Below are positions 24,209 to 33,319 of a stretch of 64,000 nt of DNA, in pieces. The stretch covers positions 1 through 64,000 of the forward strand of contig JANNOS010000106.1 in assembly GCA_031399315.1 (NCBI GenBank), in the 5' to 3' direction. The stretch comes from Methylotenera_A sp031399315 (GTDB taxonomy: Bacteria; Pseudomonadota; Gammaproteobacteria; Burkholderiales; Methylophilaceae). The stretch's first letter is position 1; every line of letters starts with the position of its first letter. Made by a program: the position numbers and the translations under genes. The notes under the pieces are model-generated. The model worked only from the letters and a program-made list of their open reading frames with translations, ran no database searches and had not been told where the DNA came from.

Positions 24209-26389
24209 CTACTTTGCTTTGTGCGCAGCATTTTTAAAGTTATTAAATGCTTTAGGCAAAGGCTTATGTGGTCTTGCTTTAGATGGATGAAAAGCACTAC
24301 CATCAGATTGCCTTACAACCCCCATGACAGCTGGTTGAAACGCTGGTACCAGTTGTTTTTTACTTGGCCCAATCAAATCAGCTCGTCCCATTTTTTTCAA
24401 TGCTTCACGTAGCATTGGCCAATTAGCGGGGTCGTGATAACGGATAAAAGCTTTATGCAATTTACGCTGATTGCCTGCTTTGGCTACAGGTACATTTTCA
24501 GAATCTGCAGTGACTTTACGCAGTGGATTTTTTCCGCTGTGGTACATGGCAGTCGCCATTGCCATGGGTGTTGGTGTAAAGTTTTGCACTTGGTCTAAGC
24601 GAAAACTATACTTCTTGAGCCATAAAGCCAAATTGAGCATATCTTCATCGGTAGTGCCTGGGTGTGCAGCGATAAAATAGGGAATCAAATACTGCTTTTT
24701 ACCTGCTTCCGCACTGAATTTTTCGAACATCACTTTAAATTCATCATAAGCGCCCATGCCAGGCTTCATCATTTTACTCAACACGTTTTCTTCACTGTGC
24801 TCCGGCGCAATTTTTAAATATCCGCCGACGTGATGCTGTACTAACTCTTTCACATATTCTGGCGATTTCACTGCCAAGTCATAGCGCAGACCAGAGCCGA
24901 TGAGTATCTTCTTGACGCCTTTAATGGCGCGCGCTTTGCGGTAGAGCTGAATCAACGCACTGTGATCGGTGTTTAAGTTCTCGCAAATGCCAGGGTAGAC
25001 ACAGCTTAATTTTCGACACGATTGCTCAATTTTTTCAGATTTACAGGCGATGCGGTACATATTCGCAGTAGGCCCACCAAGATCCGAAATGATGCCAGTG
25101 AAGCCATCGACTTTGTCACGAATCTCTTCTACTTCTTTGAGGATTGATTCTTCACTGCGGCTTTGAATAATACGACCTTCATGCTCTGTGATTGAGCAGA
25201 ACGTGCAGCCACCAAAGCAGCCACGCATAATATTTACGCTAAATCGAATCATTTCCCACGCAGGGATTTTTGCATTTTTATAGATTGGATGTGGCTTGCG
25301 CGCATACGGCATGTCGTACACATAATCCATTTCTTTAGTCGTCAACGGTATCGGTGGCGGATTTAACCACACTTCACGGTCACCATGTTTTTGGACTAAA
25401 GCTCTTGCGTTACCAGGGTTGGCTTCTAGGTGTAACACACGTGAGGCATGCGCATACAGCACGGGATCTTGCGAAACGGCTTCATAATCAGGCAAACGCA
25501 CTACTTGCTTGCTTCTATCTGCTTTAGGCTTGCGCACGATGGTAATGGCATTGGTGCCAGCAGGTAATTTCGGCTCATCTTTTTTAGCCTCGGTTTCACA
25601 ACTGGTGCCTGCGCCCATTTTCATTTCATATGGGTCAATCGCTTTATCCACTGTGCCAGGGCGGTCTAATTTAGTACTTTCAATTTCATCCCAACCTTCT
25701 GGAATCACCTTACGTAAAAAGGCGGTACCGCGAATATCTTGAATCTCGCTTACCTTCTCGCCTTTAGCGATGCGGTGACTCAATTCTATTAGTGCTCTTT
25801 CCGCGTTACCATATAATAAAATATCGGCTTTAGAATCCACCAAAATACTACGACGCACTTTATCAGACCAATAATCGTAATGCGCAATGCGGCGCAAACT
25901 GGCCTCTATACTGCCAATCACCAAAGGCACTTGTGAATATGCCTCTTTACAGCGTTGACTGTAAACTAGCACCGCACGGTCTGGTCGCTTATTGGGTGCG
26001 GCATCTGGCGTGTAGGCATCGTCACTGCGGATTTTACGGTCTGCGGTATAGCGGTTCACCATGCTATCCATATTGCCGGCGGTGATACCAAAGTAGAGAT
26101 TAGGCTTACCTAACGCTTTAAAAGCGTTAGCGTTTTGCCAATCGGGCTGTGCAATCATACCCACGCGGAAGCCCTGCGCCTCAAGCAAGCGCCCAACTAG
26201 GGCTGCACCAAAGCTGGGGTGGTCGATATAAGCATCGCCAGAGACGATGATAATATCGCATGAATCCCAACCCAATGCATCCATCTCTTCACGCGTCATG
26301 GGTAGCATAGGCGCAGAGCCAAAACGCTTTGCCCAGTAAGGGCGATAAGCGTGAATCGGCTTCGCTAAATTATTGCTATAAACTTCCAT
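24209..26389 (-). CDS. YgiQ family radical SAM protein
   Basis: A 726-residue iron-sulfur protein. The N-terminal domain (DSCDIIIVSGDAYIDHPSFG, a B12-binding-like fold) precedes a radical SAM core with CFGGCTFC (CxxxCxxC). The segment SRSEESILKEVEEI and the C-terminal NFTPTPMAMATAMYHSGKNP are typical of the UPF0313/YgiQ family. Its reaction is not established. Length matches the family. It is convergent with the patatin gene at 40 bp. Confidence 0.93.
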   Translation of the reverse strand: MEVYSNNLAKPIHAYRPYWAKRFGSAPMLPMTREEMDALGWDSCDIIIVSGDAYIDHPSFGAALVGRLLEAQGFRVGMIAQPDWQNANAFKALGKPNLYFGITAGNMDSMVNRYTADRKIRSDDAYTPDAAPNKRPDRAVLVYSQRCKEAYSQVPLVIGSIEASLRRIAHYDYWSDKVRRSILVDSKADILLYGNAERALIELSHRIAKGEKVSEIQDIRGTAFLRKVIPEGWDEIESTKLDRPGTVDKAIDPYEMKMGAGTSCETEAKKDEPKLPAGTNAITIVRKPKADRSKQVVRLPDYEAVSQDPVLYAHASRVLHLEANPGNARALVQKHGDREVWLNPPPIPLTTKEMDYVYDMPYARKPHPIYKNAKIPAWEMIRFSVNIMRGCFGGCTFCSITEHEGRIIQSRSEESILKEVEEIRDKVDGFTGIISDLGGPTANMYRIACKSEKIEQSCRKLSCVYPGICENLNTDHSALIQLYRKARAIKGVKKILIGSGLRYDLAVKSPEYVKELVQHHVGGYLKIAPEHSEENVLSKMMKPGMGAYDEFKVMFEKFSAEAGKKQYLIPYFIAAHPGTTDEDMLNLALWLKKYSFRLDQVQNFTPTPMAMATAMYHSGKNPLRKVTADSENVPVAKAGNQRKLHKAFIRYHDPANWPMLREALKKMGRADLIGPSKKQLVPAFQPAVMGVVRQSDGSAFHPSKARPHKPLPKAFNNFKNAAHKAK

Positions 26390-26494
26390 GCTTCCTTAAT
26401 TAAAATGCTTTAATATTTATATTTAAAACTAAAGCGCGCATTCTACGCATTTTTTATTTAATTACAAGGACTTATGGAAATTTAAAATCACAAT

Positions 26495-26704
26495 TTACCT
26501 TAAAGTTTCGATATAGCCTTCGTCCTGTAATGCTAACAACGCCGCATCGACTTCTAAGAGGCTCGGGTTTGCACGTTTAATCTCATCCGCAGATTTCACA
26601 CCATCAACCAACTTAAGGTAGCTACGCAACTTTAATTGCAAACCTTCCGAGCGCAACGCTGTTTCTTCAACCCCTTTTAGGGTTTTTTTATATACGATGT
26701 CCAT
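26495..26704 (-). CDS. Small hypothetical protein, 69 residues
   Basis: I do not recognise it by name. The sequence MDIVYKKTLKGVEETALRSE, then LVDGVKSADEIKRANP and VDAALLALQDEGYIETLR, is reminiscent of a small helix-turn or winged-helix fold of the kind found in response-regulator-associated proteins. It is a stand-alone gene, divergent from the HMA-MauE gene. Codon use is native-looking. Confidence 0.65.
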   Translation of the reverse strand: MDIVYKKTLKGVEETALRSEGLQLKLRSYLKLVDGVKSADEIKRANPSLLEVDAALLALQDEGYIETLR

Positions 26705-26875
26705 AAAATAGCTTCCCTATCAATTTATGTTTTTTTAAGGTACTTAAGGTACTTTTTAAAAGTGTTTCGTTAAAGCACTGGTACTATTGTGCACACTATA
26801 TTACTTAGTGTTTGCATTGATTCTACAACAAAAAAGGTGAATACTTAACATTACCCACTATATCAAGCTGTGAAC

Positions 26876-27601
26876 ATGACAAGAACCTACAATATATCAG
26901 GCTTAAGCTGCAATAACTGCGTTGCCAAAGTGAGCGCCACGCTAACACCTTTTACAGACGCAATTGAAGTGACGCTAAACCCACCACAAATCAAACTTTC
27001 TGGGCTAACGGCGGACATAGAAACGCTGAATGCAGCGCTAAAAAATATAGGCAGTTATGCAATTGGTGCTGAAATTGTCGAAACTAATATTGATAATAAA
27101 ATGGTCGCCAACACAGAAACTCTACCTGCAACATTAGCAACATATAAGCCACTGATATTGGTTTTTGCCTATATTTTATTGGCCACTTTAGCGGTAGAAG
27201 CGCATCATGGCGAATTCGTTTTGCATCGTTTTATGCCGCATTTTATGGCAGGGTTTTTCTTGGTGTTTTCGTATTTCAAAATGCTAGATTTAACTGGTTT
27301 TGCAAGTAGCTACGCCATGTATGATGTACTCGCAAAAAAATTGCCTGTATATGGTTATATCTATCCATTTATTGAGCTAGGCCTAGGAACCGCATATCTA
27401 TTGGGCTACAGGCCGATGCTAATTAACACTATTACGCTTATTGTTATGGCATTTTCCAGCATCGGCGTCATTTTAGCCGTGAGTAACAAACAAAAGATTC
27501 GTTGTGCCTGCTTGGGCACAGGCTTTAATTTTCCCATGACCACTGTGACAATTATTGAAGATTTACTCATGGCAGCCATGGCGATTTGGATGCTGGTTTA
27601 G
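26876..27601 (+). CDS. Fusion of a heavy-metal-associated domain and a MauE/DoxX-like membrane domain
   Basis: A 241-residue protein (a GTG two codons upstream at 26870 is also possible; no clear Shine-Dalgarno). Residues 1-65 form an HMA metal-chaperone domain with the CxxC motif in GLSCNNCVAKV. Residues about 90-240 form four membrane helices of the MauE type (methylamine-utilisation/DoxX-like redox proteins), with KLPVYGYIYPFIELGLGTAYL and a cytoplasmic or periplasmic CACLG pair. MauE-like proteins support disulfide-bond formation or electron transfer. Linked to an HMA domain, this one may deliver metal or act in redox maturation of a metalloprotein, but that is inference. No mau genes are near. 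Confidence 0.85.
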   Translation: MTRTYNISGLSCNNCVAKVSATLTPFTDAIEVTLNPPQIKLSGLTADIETLNAALKNIGSYAIGAEIVETNIDNKMVANTETLPATLATYKPLILVFAYILLATLAVEAHHGEFVLHRFMPHFMAGFFLVFSYFKMLDLTGFASSYAMYDVLAKKLPVYGYIYPFIELGLGTAYLLGYRPMLINTITLIVMAFSSIGVILAVSNKQKIRCACLGTGFNFPMTTVTIIEDLLMAAMAIWMLV

Positions 27602-27708
27602 CCGCCCAATAAGCGCGCACTTCACACAAGTTTAAAATCGTGTACACTAGCCCATTAGTTACCTAAAAAAATTAATAATCAACTAATTAAACGCAGTTAA
27701 ATTCTTCA

Positions 27709-29709
27709 ATGAAGCATATTTCTGTCATCAAACGCATCTTGATGCCGCTTTTAGTGTTGGGCATCCTGTCCATACTGGCTACTGCTGCCCACATGTTTGT
27801 GCTGGACATGCAAAGAATCGAAAATCGCGCCATGCGCGAAACAAATAAATTAAGCTATTTACTAGAAATGGCGCAAAGCCTAGTCGGTGAGCGCGTCAAC
27901 TCATCGATGCAATTATTAAAGCAAAGTAGCTTAGCGCGCGGTAATCCATCTATAAATGGGACGATTGTTTTAAATCAAGAAAGTATCCCGAGGCTCATAT
28001 TTGGTAAAGAATCACAAACCGAACAGGCTGACTTGGTAGATGGCGTCACCAGTATTGAAAATGGCACTGCGACTTTATTTGTAAAAAACAATGCTGAATT
28101 TGTACGCATCGCTACTAACGTTCGTCAAAAAGATGGCACCCGCGCCGTGGGCACATTATTAGATCCCAAGGGTAAAGTGTTGCCTTATTTGCTAGATGGG
28201 AAATCTTTTTATGGTGTAGTCGATATTTTAGGTGAGCCGTATATTTCTGGTTACGAGCCCATTAAAAATAGTAGCGGCACCGTCATAGGCGCATGGTATG
28301 TGGGCTATAAAGTCAATGCAAACGCGCTAGAAGATGCTATTAAAAAATGGGTATTTCTAAATAGCGGTTTTGCTGTCATTACCGATTACAACCACCATAT
28401 TCGCTTCCTATCAGAACATGTGTCTGTAGCGCAAGCATCTGAAGCTTTAAAAAACAATAGCGGCGATTGGGCAATTATAAAAAAAGATATCCCCGATTGG
28501 GATTTCCAAGCCTATATCGTCTACCCAAAACGTGAAGCTTATTTTAGTAGCGCCAGTAATTTATATCCTTTGCTACTGATGGGCGGTATTTTTGGTTTAG
28601 CGTTGATTGTGCTCGCTTTTTACGGTATTCGGCGCTTCGTGCTAACCCCACTGGGGGGAGACCCCGAAACAGCGAGTAAGTTGGTGGGGCGTATTGAACA
28701 AGGGGACTTTACAGATGATGGCACGTACGCAAATCCTGGAACGCTGATTGCTAATATGGTCAAAATGCGTGAACGTCTACGCGAAATGATGAGTGAGTTA
28801 CAAGAAAACACCGAGCGCTTGAGTGTGTCTTCCAGCGTATTTCAACACGCGCATGATGGTATTTTTATTACCGATTCTAATACCAAAATCACAGAAATAA
28901 ACCCAGCTTTTACAAAAATTACAGGCTTTAGTCGCCAAGAGGCCATAGGCCGCACCCCTCGTGAACTAGGTTTTGTTCATCAAAAAGAAGATTTTTTCTC
29001 AAAACTTTTTAAAGCCACTGCAAATAAAGGTGAATGGCGCGGCGAAACTTGGAATCAACACAAAAATGGGCGCACTTATGCATCATGGTTCGACATATTC
29101 CCCGTATATGACGACGCAAAGGTTTTTAAACATTATGTCGGACTATTCTCTGATATCACACTAGCCAAAGAGCAGCAAAAAGCGCTAGAACACATGGCTT
29201 ATCACGACTCATTAACGCAATTACCAAACCGCACATTATTTGCAGACCGCATACAGCAAGTGCTTGCGCGCGCAATGCGCACTAAAGAAATGGTCGCAAT
29301 TTGTTATTTTGATCTAGATAAATTTAAACCCATTAATGACGCGCTTGGTCACGAAGCAGGTGACCAATTGCTAATTGAGCTAGCTGCACGCTTACGCGCA
29401 AACTTACGCGAAAGTGACACGATTGCGCGCCTTGGCGGCGATGAGTTTGCCTTGCTCCTGTGCGGTCTACAGTCCGTAGATGAATATGGCAAAACACTAG
29501 ACCGTGTACTTGAATCAATTGAGTTACCTTTTTCAATCTCAGATCAAACTTTATATATTTCTGCCAGCATCGGTTATACCGTATTCCCCGCTGATAATCA
29601 GCCGCCCGACACCCTGCTACGCCATGCAGATCAGGCCATGTATCAAGCTAAATCAAATGGCGGGGGTCATCACTATTTATTTAATGCACAACCTAATCTG
29701 TTTTCATAA
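27709..29709 (+). CDS. Membrane diguanylate cyclase: Cache-like sensor, HAMP-like linker, PAS, GGDEF
   Basis: A 666-residue protein with a membrane helix at about 9-28, a periplasmic Cache-like sensor (about 30-283, with typical GTLLDPKGKVLPYLLDGKSF and YISGYEPIKNSSG), a second helix (about 285-307), a HAMP-like linker, a PAS domain (about 375-485, VFQHAHDGIFITDSNTKITE) and GGDEF (about 500-660). The active site is intact (LGGDEFALL), and RESD, five residues before it, fits the inhibitory site. No EAL domain. Signals are therefore sensed outside and turned into cyclic di-GMP. Confidence 0.92.
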   Translation: MKHISVIKRILMPLLVLGILSILATAAHMFVLDMQRIENRAMRETNKLSYLLEMAQSLVGERVNSSMQLLKQSSLARGNPSINGTIVLNQESIPRLIFGKESQTEQADLVDGVTSIENGTATLFVKNNAEFVRIATNVRQKDGTRAVGTLLDPKGKVLPYLLDGKSFYGVVDILGEPYISGYEPIKNSSGTVIGAWYVGYKVNANALEDAIKKWVFLNSGFAVITDYNHHIRFLSEHVSVAQASEALKNNSGDWAIIKKDIPDWDFQAYIVYPKREAYFSSASNLYPLLLMGGIFGLALIVLAFYGIRRFVLTPLGGDPETASKLVGRIEQGDFTDDGTYANPGTLIANMVKMRERLREMMSELQENTERLSVSSSVFQHAHDGIFITDSNTKITEINPAFTKITGFSRQEAIGRTPRELGFVHQKEDFFSKLFKATANKGEWRGETWNQHKNGRTYASWFDIFPVYDDAKVFKHYVGLFSDITLAKEQQKALEHMAYHDSLTQLPNRTLFADRIQQVLARAMRTKEMVAICYFDLDKFKPINDALGHEAGDQLLIELAARLRANLRESDTIARLGGDEFALLLCGLQSVDEYGKTLDRVLESIELPFSISDQTLYISASIGYTVFPADNQPPDTLLRHADQAMYQAKSNGGGHHYLFNAQPNLFS

Positions 29710-29729
29710 GCAATTAATTATTGAGTAAT

Positions 29730-30443
29730 ATGGTCGATCAAAAACCAGCTAATTACGAACCAGCCTATTACAAACTCCCCACTGGTTATGTACTTGCGCT
29801 TGAATGTGAAACACCTTTTCCACCATTATCTGATGCACTTACTGAGCCAAACGGCCTGATGGCCATTGGCGGCGATTTAAATTCCACGCGGCTTTTAAGC
29901 GCATATAAGCAAGGCATTTTCCCATGGTTTAACGAGGGAGAACCTGTGTTGTGGTGGAGCCCGAATCCACGCATGGTGCTGTTTCCAGATGAGTTAAAAA
30001 TATCAAGTTCACTTAAAAAAACCCTTAAAAAGCACACCTTCGAAACCCGCATCAATACTGCCTTCCAGGCCGTTATAAAAGCATGCAGCAATACATCTAG
30101 AAATAATCAGCCTGGCACTTGGATCACCGACGACATAATTAACGCTTATTGTAATTTGCACGCGCAAGGTTTTGCCATGAGCGCAGAAACTTGGCAAGCT
30201 GGCAAACTTGTGGGAGGCTGTTACGGCGTTAAAATTGGGCGTATGTTTTATGGTGAAAGTATGTTTCATCACGTCACAGATGCCTCAAAAGTTGCATTTG
30301 TGCATTTAGTAGAAGCGCTTAAAAATCAGAATATTGGTATGATAGATTGCCAAATGAAAACACCTTTGCTCACAAGCTTTGGCGGACGTGAAATTAAACG
30401 TGAAGAGTTCATGCAAAACTTAAGCAAACTGGTAAACTTTTAA
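29730..30443 (+). CDS. aat: Leucyl/phenylalanyl-tRNA-protein transferase
   Basis: Adds Leu or Phe to N-terminal Lys/Arg of proteins, which marks them for ClpS-ClpAP degradation. With the ATG at 29730 (a TTG at 29721 is also possible) the protein has 237 residues and shows GLMAIGGDLNSTRLLSAYKQ, GIFPWFNEGEPVLWWSPNPR and GKLVGGCYGVKIGRMFYGES. It is followed 1 bp later by bpt, the second transferase of the bacterial N-degron pathway, so the two form one operon. Confidence 0.95.
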   Translation: MVDQKPANYEPAYYKLPTGYVLALECETPFPPLSDALTEPNGLMAIGGDLNSTRLLSAYKQGIFPWFNEGEPVLWWSPNPRMVLFPDELKISSSLKKTLKKHTFETRINTAFQAVIKACSNTSRNNQPGTWITDDIINAYCNLHAQGFAMSAETWQAGKLVGGCYGVKIGRMFYGESMFHHVTDASKVAFVHLVEALKNQNIGMIDCQMKTPLLTSFGGREIKREEFMQNLSKLVNF

Positions 30444-30444
30444 T

Positions 30445-31176
30445 ATGACTTTGCCATCCGAACCAGCCCTCCACAAGCTACAGTTTTACGTCACCACACC
30501 TTACAAATGTGGCTACCTACCCAATAAACTCGCCCAAAGCTTAATCGCTGCACCGCATCATCTTGTCGACAGCCAAGTCTATAGCGGCCTGATTACACAA
30601 GGCTTTCGACGTAGCGGAAAATTTGCTTATCGCCCACATTGCGAAACGTGTAATGCCTGTATACCAATACGTTTAATGTTGAGTGAATTTTCCCCAAACC
30701 GAAGCCAAAAACGTGCTTTTAAACAACATGCTGATTTAAACGCCTTCATCATACCGTTAACTTTTAGCCAAAATCATTTTGAGCTTTACAACAACTACCA
30801 ACATTTGCGCCATACCGATGAAGATAATCTTAATCAATCATCACCAAAAGACGAGGCCGAACAATACCGCCAATTTTTATGCCAAAGCAATGTGGAATCC
30901 TTGATGATTGAATTTAGGGAAGCCAATAACCAAGTCAAAATCGTCAGTGTGATTGATGTAGTACACGACGGCGTTTCAGCGGTGTATACATTTTATGATG
31001 CGACTGATTCTAAAGCCAGCTACGGAACCTACTCTATTATATGGCTGGCTGAATGGACGAAAAACCTAAATTTGCCTTATTTGTATTTGGGTTATTGGAT
31101 ACAAGAAAATCAAAAAATGGCATATAAACAACAGTTTAAACCGCAAGAAAAACTCATAGATGGCGAATGGGTTTAA
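30445..31176 (+). CDS. bpt: Aspartate/glutamate leucyltransferase (Bpt)
   Basis: Transfers Leu to N-terminal Asp or Glu residues. The 243-residue product begins with the cysteine-rich zinc-like motif YKCGYLPNKLAQSL, then GFRRSGKFAYRPHCETCNAC, and includes TFYDATDSKASYGTYSIIWL and YLYLGYWIQENQKMAYKQQF. It directly follows aat and completes the destabilising side of the bacterial N-degron pathway. Downstream is convergent sequence of the NDUFA9-like gene. Confidence 0.94.
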   Translation: MTLPSEPALHKLQFYVTTPYKCGYLPNKLAQSLIAAPHHLVDSQVYSGLITQGFRRSGKFAYRPHCETCNACIPIRLMLSEFSPNRSQKRAFKQHADLNAFIIPLTFSQNHFELYNNYQHLRHTDEDNLNQSSPKDEAEQYRQFLCQSNVESLMIEFREANNQVKIVSVIDVVHDGVSAVYTFYDATDSKASYGTYSIIWLAEWTKNLNLPYLYLGYWIQENQKMAYKQQFKPQEKLIDGEWV

Positions 31177-31264
31177 GTAAAAAAAATCAATACCAAAAAC
31201 TCTCTGTCATCCAAATACACAAGTCTGCAAGCCAATACTAGCGCGCCCTTTCAAGACACCTTCT

Positions 31265-32158
31265 TTAACATGACATTGGATTAAAAGTTGGTTTATTTAC
31301 AAATACTGTAGCGGTTGCACCAACCAGTGCTGGCGGCCGTCCTAGCAAATTTGGTAGCCAGTTCTTAGCTGGCACGTTGTAACCTTGCATTAATTCAAAG
31401 TGCCCAAATGATAATGGTGTCCAAGCCAATACATCAAACATGTGGCTCGCTATGCGTACCAAAAATTTTGGCACAGCTATTTGCGTAGCCTTACCTTTCC
31501 CAAAGCGGAATCTAAGTAACTGCAAGTAATCAGGTATGCTCATGACTTCAATGCCACCAAGCTCGATAATTCTAGGGGTCTTCACATTATTCATCACCAA
31601 GCTCGCCACTGCCTCGCCTAAATCAACCACTTGCAATGGTGCAATTAAACCGTTGCTTTGCATCACAAATTGTAGCGGCCATTTTGCCACGCGCCTAAAC
31701 CATTTGGCACCATATCCACCTTGCCCGTCTAACAAAGATACGCGCGCAATTACAGCATTTGCGCCGCTATGTAAAATGGCCTGCTCGCCTAAATATTTGC
31801 TACGTACAAAACGGCTTTTAGCTTGCATATTTAAGCCTATTGCAGAAATATGAACAAGTCGAACATCAAGCTCGGCACAGGCTTTAGCTAGTGCAGCTGG
31901 AGCCTCTGCGTGTACGGCGTTATAACTTTCACCTTTTCTTTCGCGCAAAATGCCTATGGCATTAATTACCACATCAAAACCTTCTAAAATTGGCTGCCAA
32001 TTGTCTATATCTAGCATCTTATGCATTTGCAAAGTGATGATTGTTGGCATTATTAATACTTTCCTACTTCCCACAAACACATTTGCGCCTTTTTCATTCA
32101 GGCTTTTGACGATGTTGCCACCAATAAAACCTCTACCACCTAGCACCAATACTTTCAT
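31265..32158 (-). CDS. NAD(P)-binding protein, NDUFA9/complex-I-subunit-like SDR
   Basis: An extended/atypical SDR protein of 297 residues with the N-terminal GGRGFIGG nucleotide-binding glycines, the INAIGILRERKGESYNAVH and HISAIG elements, and a C-terminal region PALVGATATVFVNKP. The usual SDR Tyr-Lys pair is not in its canonical spacing (SRFVRSKYLGEQ has YxxxE). Such proteins are annotated as epimerase-like or complex I NDUFA9-like and have no assigned reaction. It is divergent from the GbsR operon and may be controlled from the same region. Confidence 0.82.
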   Translation of the reverse strand: MKVLVLGGRGFIGGNIVKSLNEKGANVFVGSRKVLIMPTIITLQMHKMLDIDNWQPILEGFDVVINAIGILRERKGESYNAVHAEAPAALAKACAELDVRLVHISAIGLNMQAKSRFVRSKYLGEQAILHSGANAVIARVSLLDGQGGYGAKWFRRVAKWPLQFVMQSNGLIAPLQVVDLGEAVASLVMNNVKTPRIIELGGIEVMSIPDYLQLLRFRFGKGKATQIAVPKFLVRIASHMFDVLAWTPLSFGHFELMQGYNVPAKNWLPNLLGRPPALVGATATVFVNKPTFNPMSC

Positions 32159-32194
32159 GTTTTTATCGCCTTATTATTTCGTGTTTTTCTTTAA

Positions 32195-32232
32195 TTTCTG
32201 TATTGACAGAAATATATGATATAAGTGATAAT
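32195..32232 (+). promoter_or_regulatory. Promoter with overlapping palindrome before the GbsR operon
   Basis: TTGACA (32203-32208) and GATAAT (32227-32232), 18 bp apart, look like a sigma-70 promoter. A perfect 7-bp inverted repeat TTTCTGT-ATTG-ACAGAAA (32195-32212) overlaps the -35 box, a likely operator for the GbsR-type regulator that follows and perhaps for the divergent gene. Confidence 0.5.
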
Positions 32233-32264
32233 GTGTCAAATGATTTTTTACAGGGGCATAAAAA

Positions 32265-32810
32265 ATGAGTTCCGACACAAACGAAAATATTCAATTAAGC
32301 GAACTGGGCAATCAATTCATTTTACATTGGGGTGAAATGGGCACGCGCTGGGGCATTAACCGCACCGTGTCGCAAATTCATGCTTTTTTATATTTTATAG
32401 GTAAGCCAGCAAATGCTGAACAGATTGCGGATACGCTACAAGTAGCACGTAGCAATGTGAGCAATAGTTTAAAAGAGTTGCAAAACTGGAACCTCATCCG
32501 CATTACGCACATGATGGGTGATAGGCGCGATTATTTTGAAACTTCATTAGATATATGGGCGCTTTTCAATACCGTGATTAACGAACGGAAAAAACGTGAA
32601 TTTGATCCGACGGTTACATTTTTAAAAGAGTTTTTAGCTAAAAACACTTTTAGCAACAATGAATTAGATGCAAAAAAACGTGTGGGGGAAATGTTAGAGT
32701 TAATGCAAACTCTATCAATTTGGGGCGATGAAATGCTAAAACTTAAACCAGAAACCCTCACCAAAATTATGAAATATGGCGCAAAAATTCAAAGTTTATT
32801 AAGAAGCTAA
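32265..32810 (+). CDS. GbsR/MarR family transcriptional regulator
   Basis: A 181-residue winged-helix protein. The recognition part is PANAEQIADTLQVARSNVSNSLKELQNWNLI followed by the wing HMMGDRRDYFET; here the residues are quoted in two pieces, PANAEQIADTLQ and VARSNVSNSLKELQNW. The N-terminal QFILHWGEMGTRWGINRTV and the long C-terminal helices match GbsR-like regulators. It starts an operon with a DCC family protein 2 bp downstream and probably autoregulates. Confidence 0.88.
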   Translation: MSSDTNENIQLSELGNQFILHWGEMGTRWGINRTVSQIHAFLYFIGKPANAEQIADTLQVARSNVSNSLKELQNWNLIRITHMMGDRRDYFETSLDIWALFNTVINERKKREFDPTVTFLKEFLAKNTFSNNELDAKKRVGEMLELMQTLSIWGDEMLKLKPETLTKIMKYGAKIQSLLRS

Positions 32811-32812
32811 AA

Positions 32813-33220
32813 ATGAATATCACTTATCCACTCACCATTTATTACGATGCCAGTTGCCCCTTATGTGCAAGTGAAATGCACACCATTAAAGAAACAGATT
32901 TCGACAACAAATTGATTTTGGTAGATTGCTCTAATGAGGCATTTAACGAACCTGCATTTTGTCCCACTACAAAAGAATTAATGATGGCGCGTATACATGC
33001 AGTAGATGCTGCAGGCCAATGGATTAAAGGCATTGATGTATTTGAAGCAGCTTATAAAGCCGCAGGCTTTACCAAACTTAGCCAAATTTGGGGCAGCACG
33101 CTTTTAAAACCGTTATTAACTCGTGCCTACCCTTTTATTGCGGATAATCGTTACTGGCTAAGCAAAACGGCGTTACCTTACTTATTAAATTGGGTCTTAA
33201 GAAAGTATGCTCCTAGCTAA
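32813..33220 (+). CDS. DCC family (DUF393) thiol-disulfide oxidoreductase-like protein
   Basis: A 135-residue protein with the DCC signature YYDASCPLCASEMHTI (CPLC motif, residues about 14-17) followed by a thioredoxin-like beta-alpha pattern and a hydrophobic C-terminus. Proteins of this group are predicted thiol-disulfide oxidoreductases. It follows the GbsR-like regulator by 2 bp, so that regulator probably controls it. Confidence 0.85.
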   Translation: MNITYPLTIYYDASCPLCASEMHTIKETDFDNKLILVDCSNEAFNEPAFCPTTKELMMARIHAVDAAGQWIKGIDVFEAAYKAAGFTKLSQIWGSTLLKPLLTRAYPFIADNRYWLSKTALPYLLNWVLRKYAPS

Positions 33221-33319
33221 TTAAATAGCAAATGAGCTCAGTTGTAAAAAAGCAGCTCTGTAAAAATGATACAATTTCGTTTTTAATTTTCAATCATTTC
33301 TTTTGAAAAAAATCTTGTT

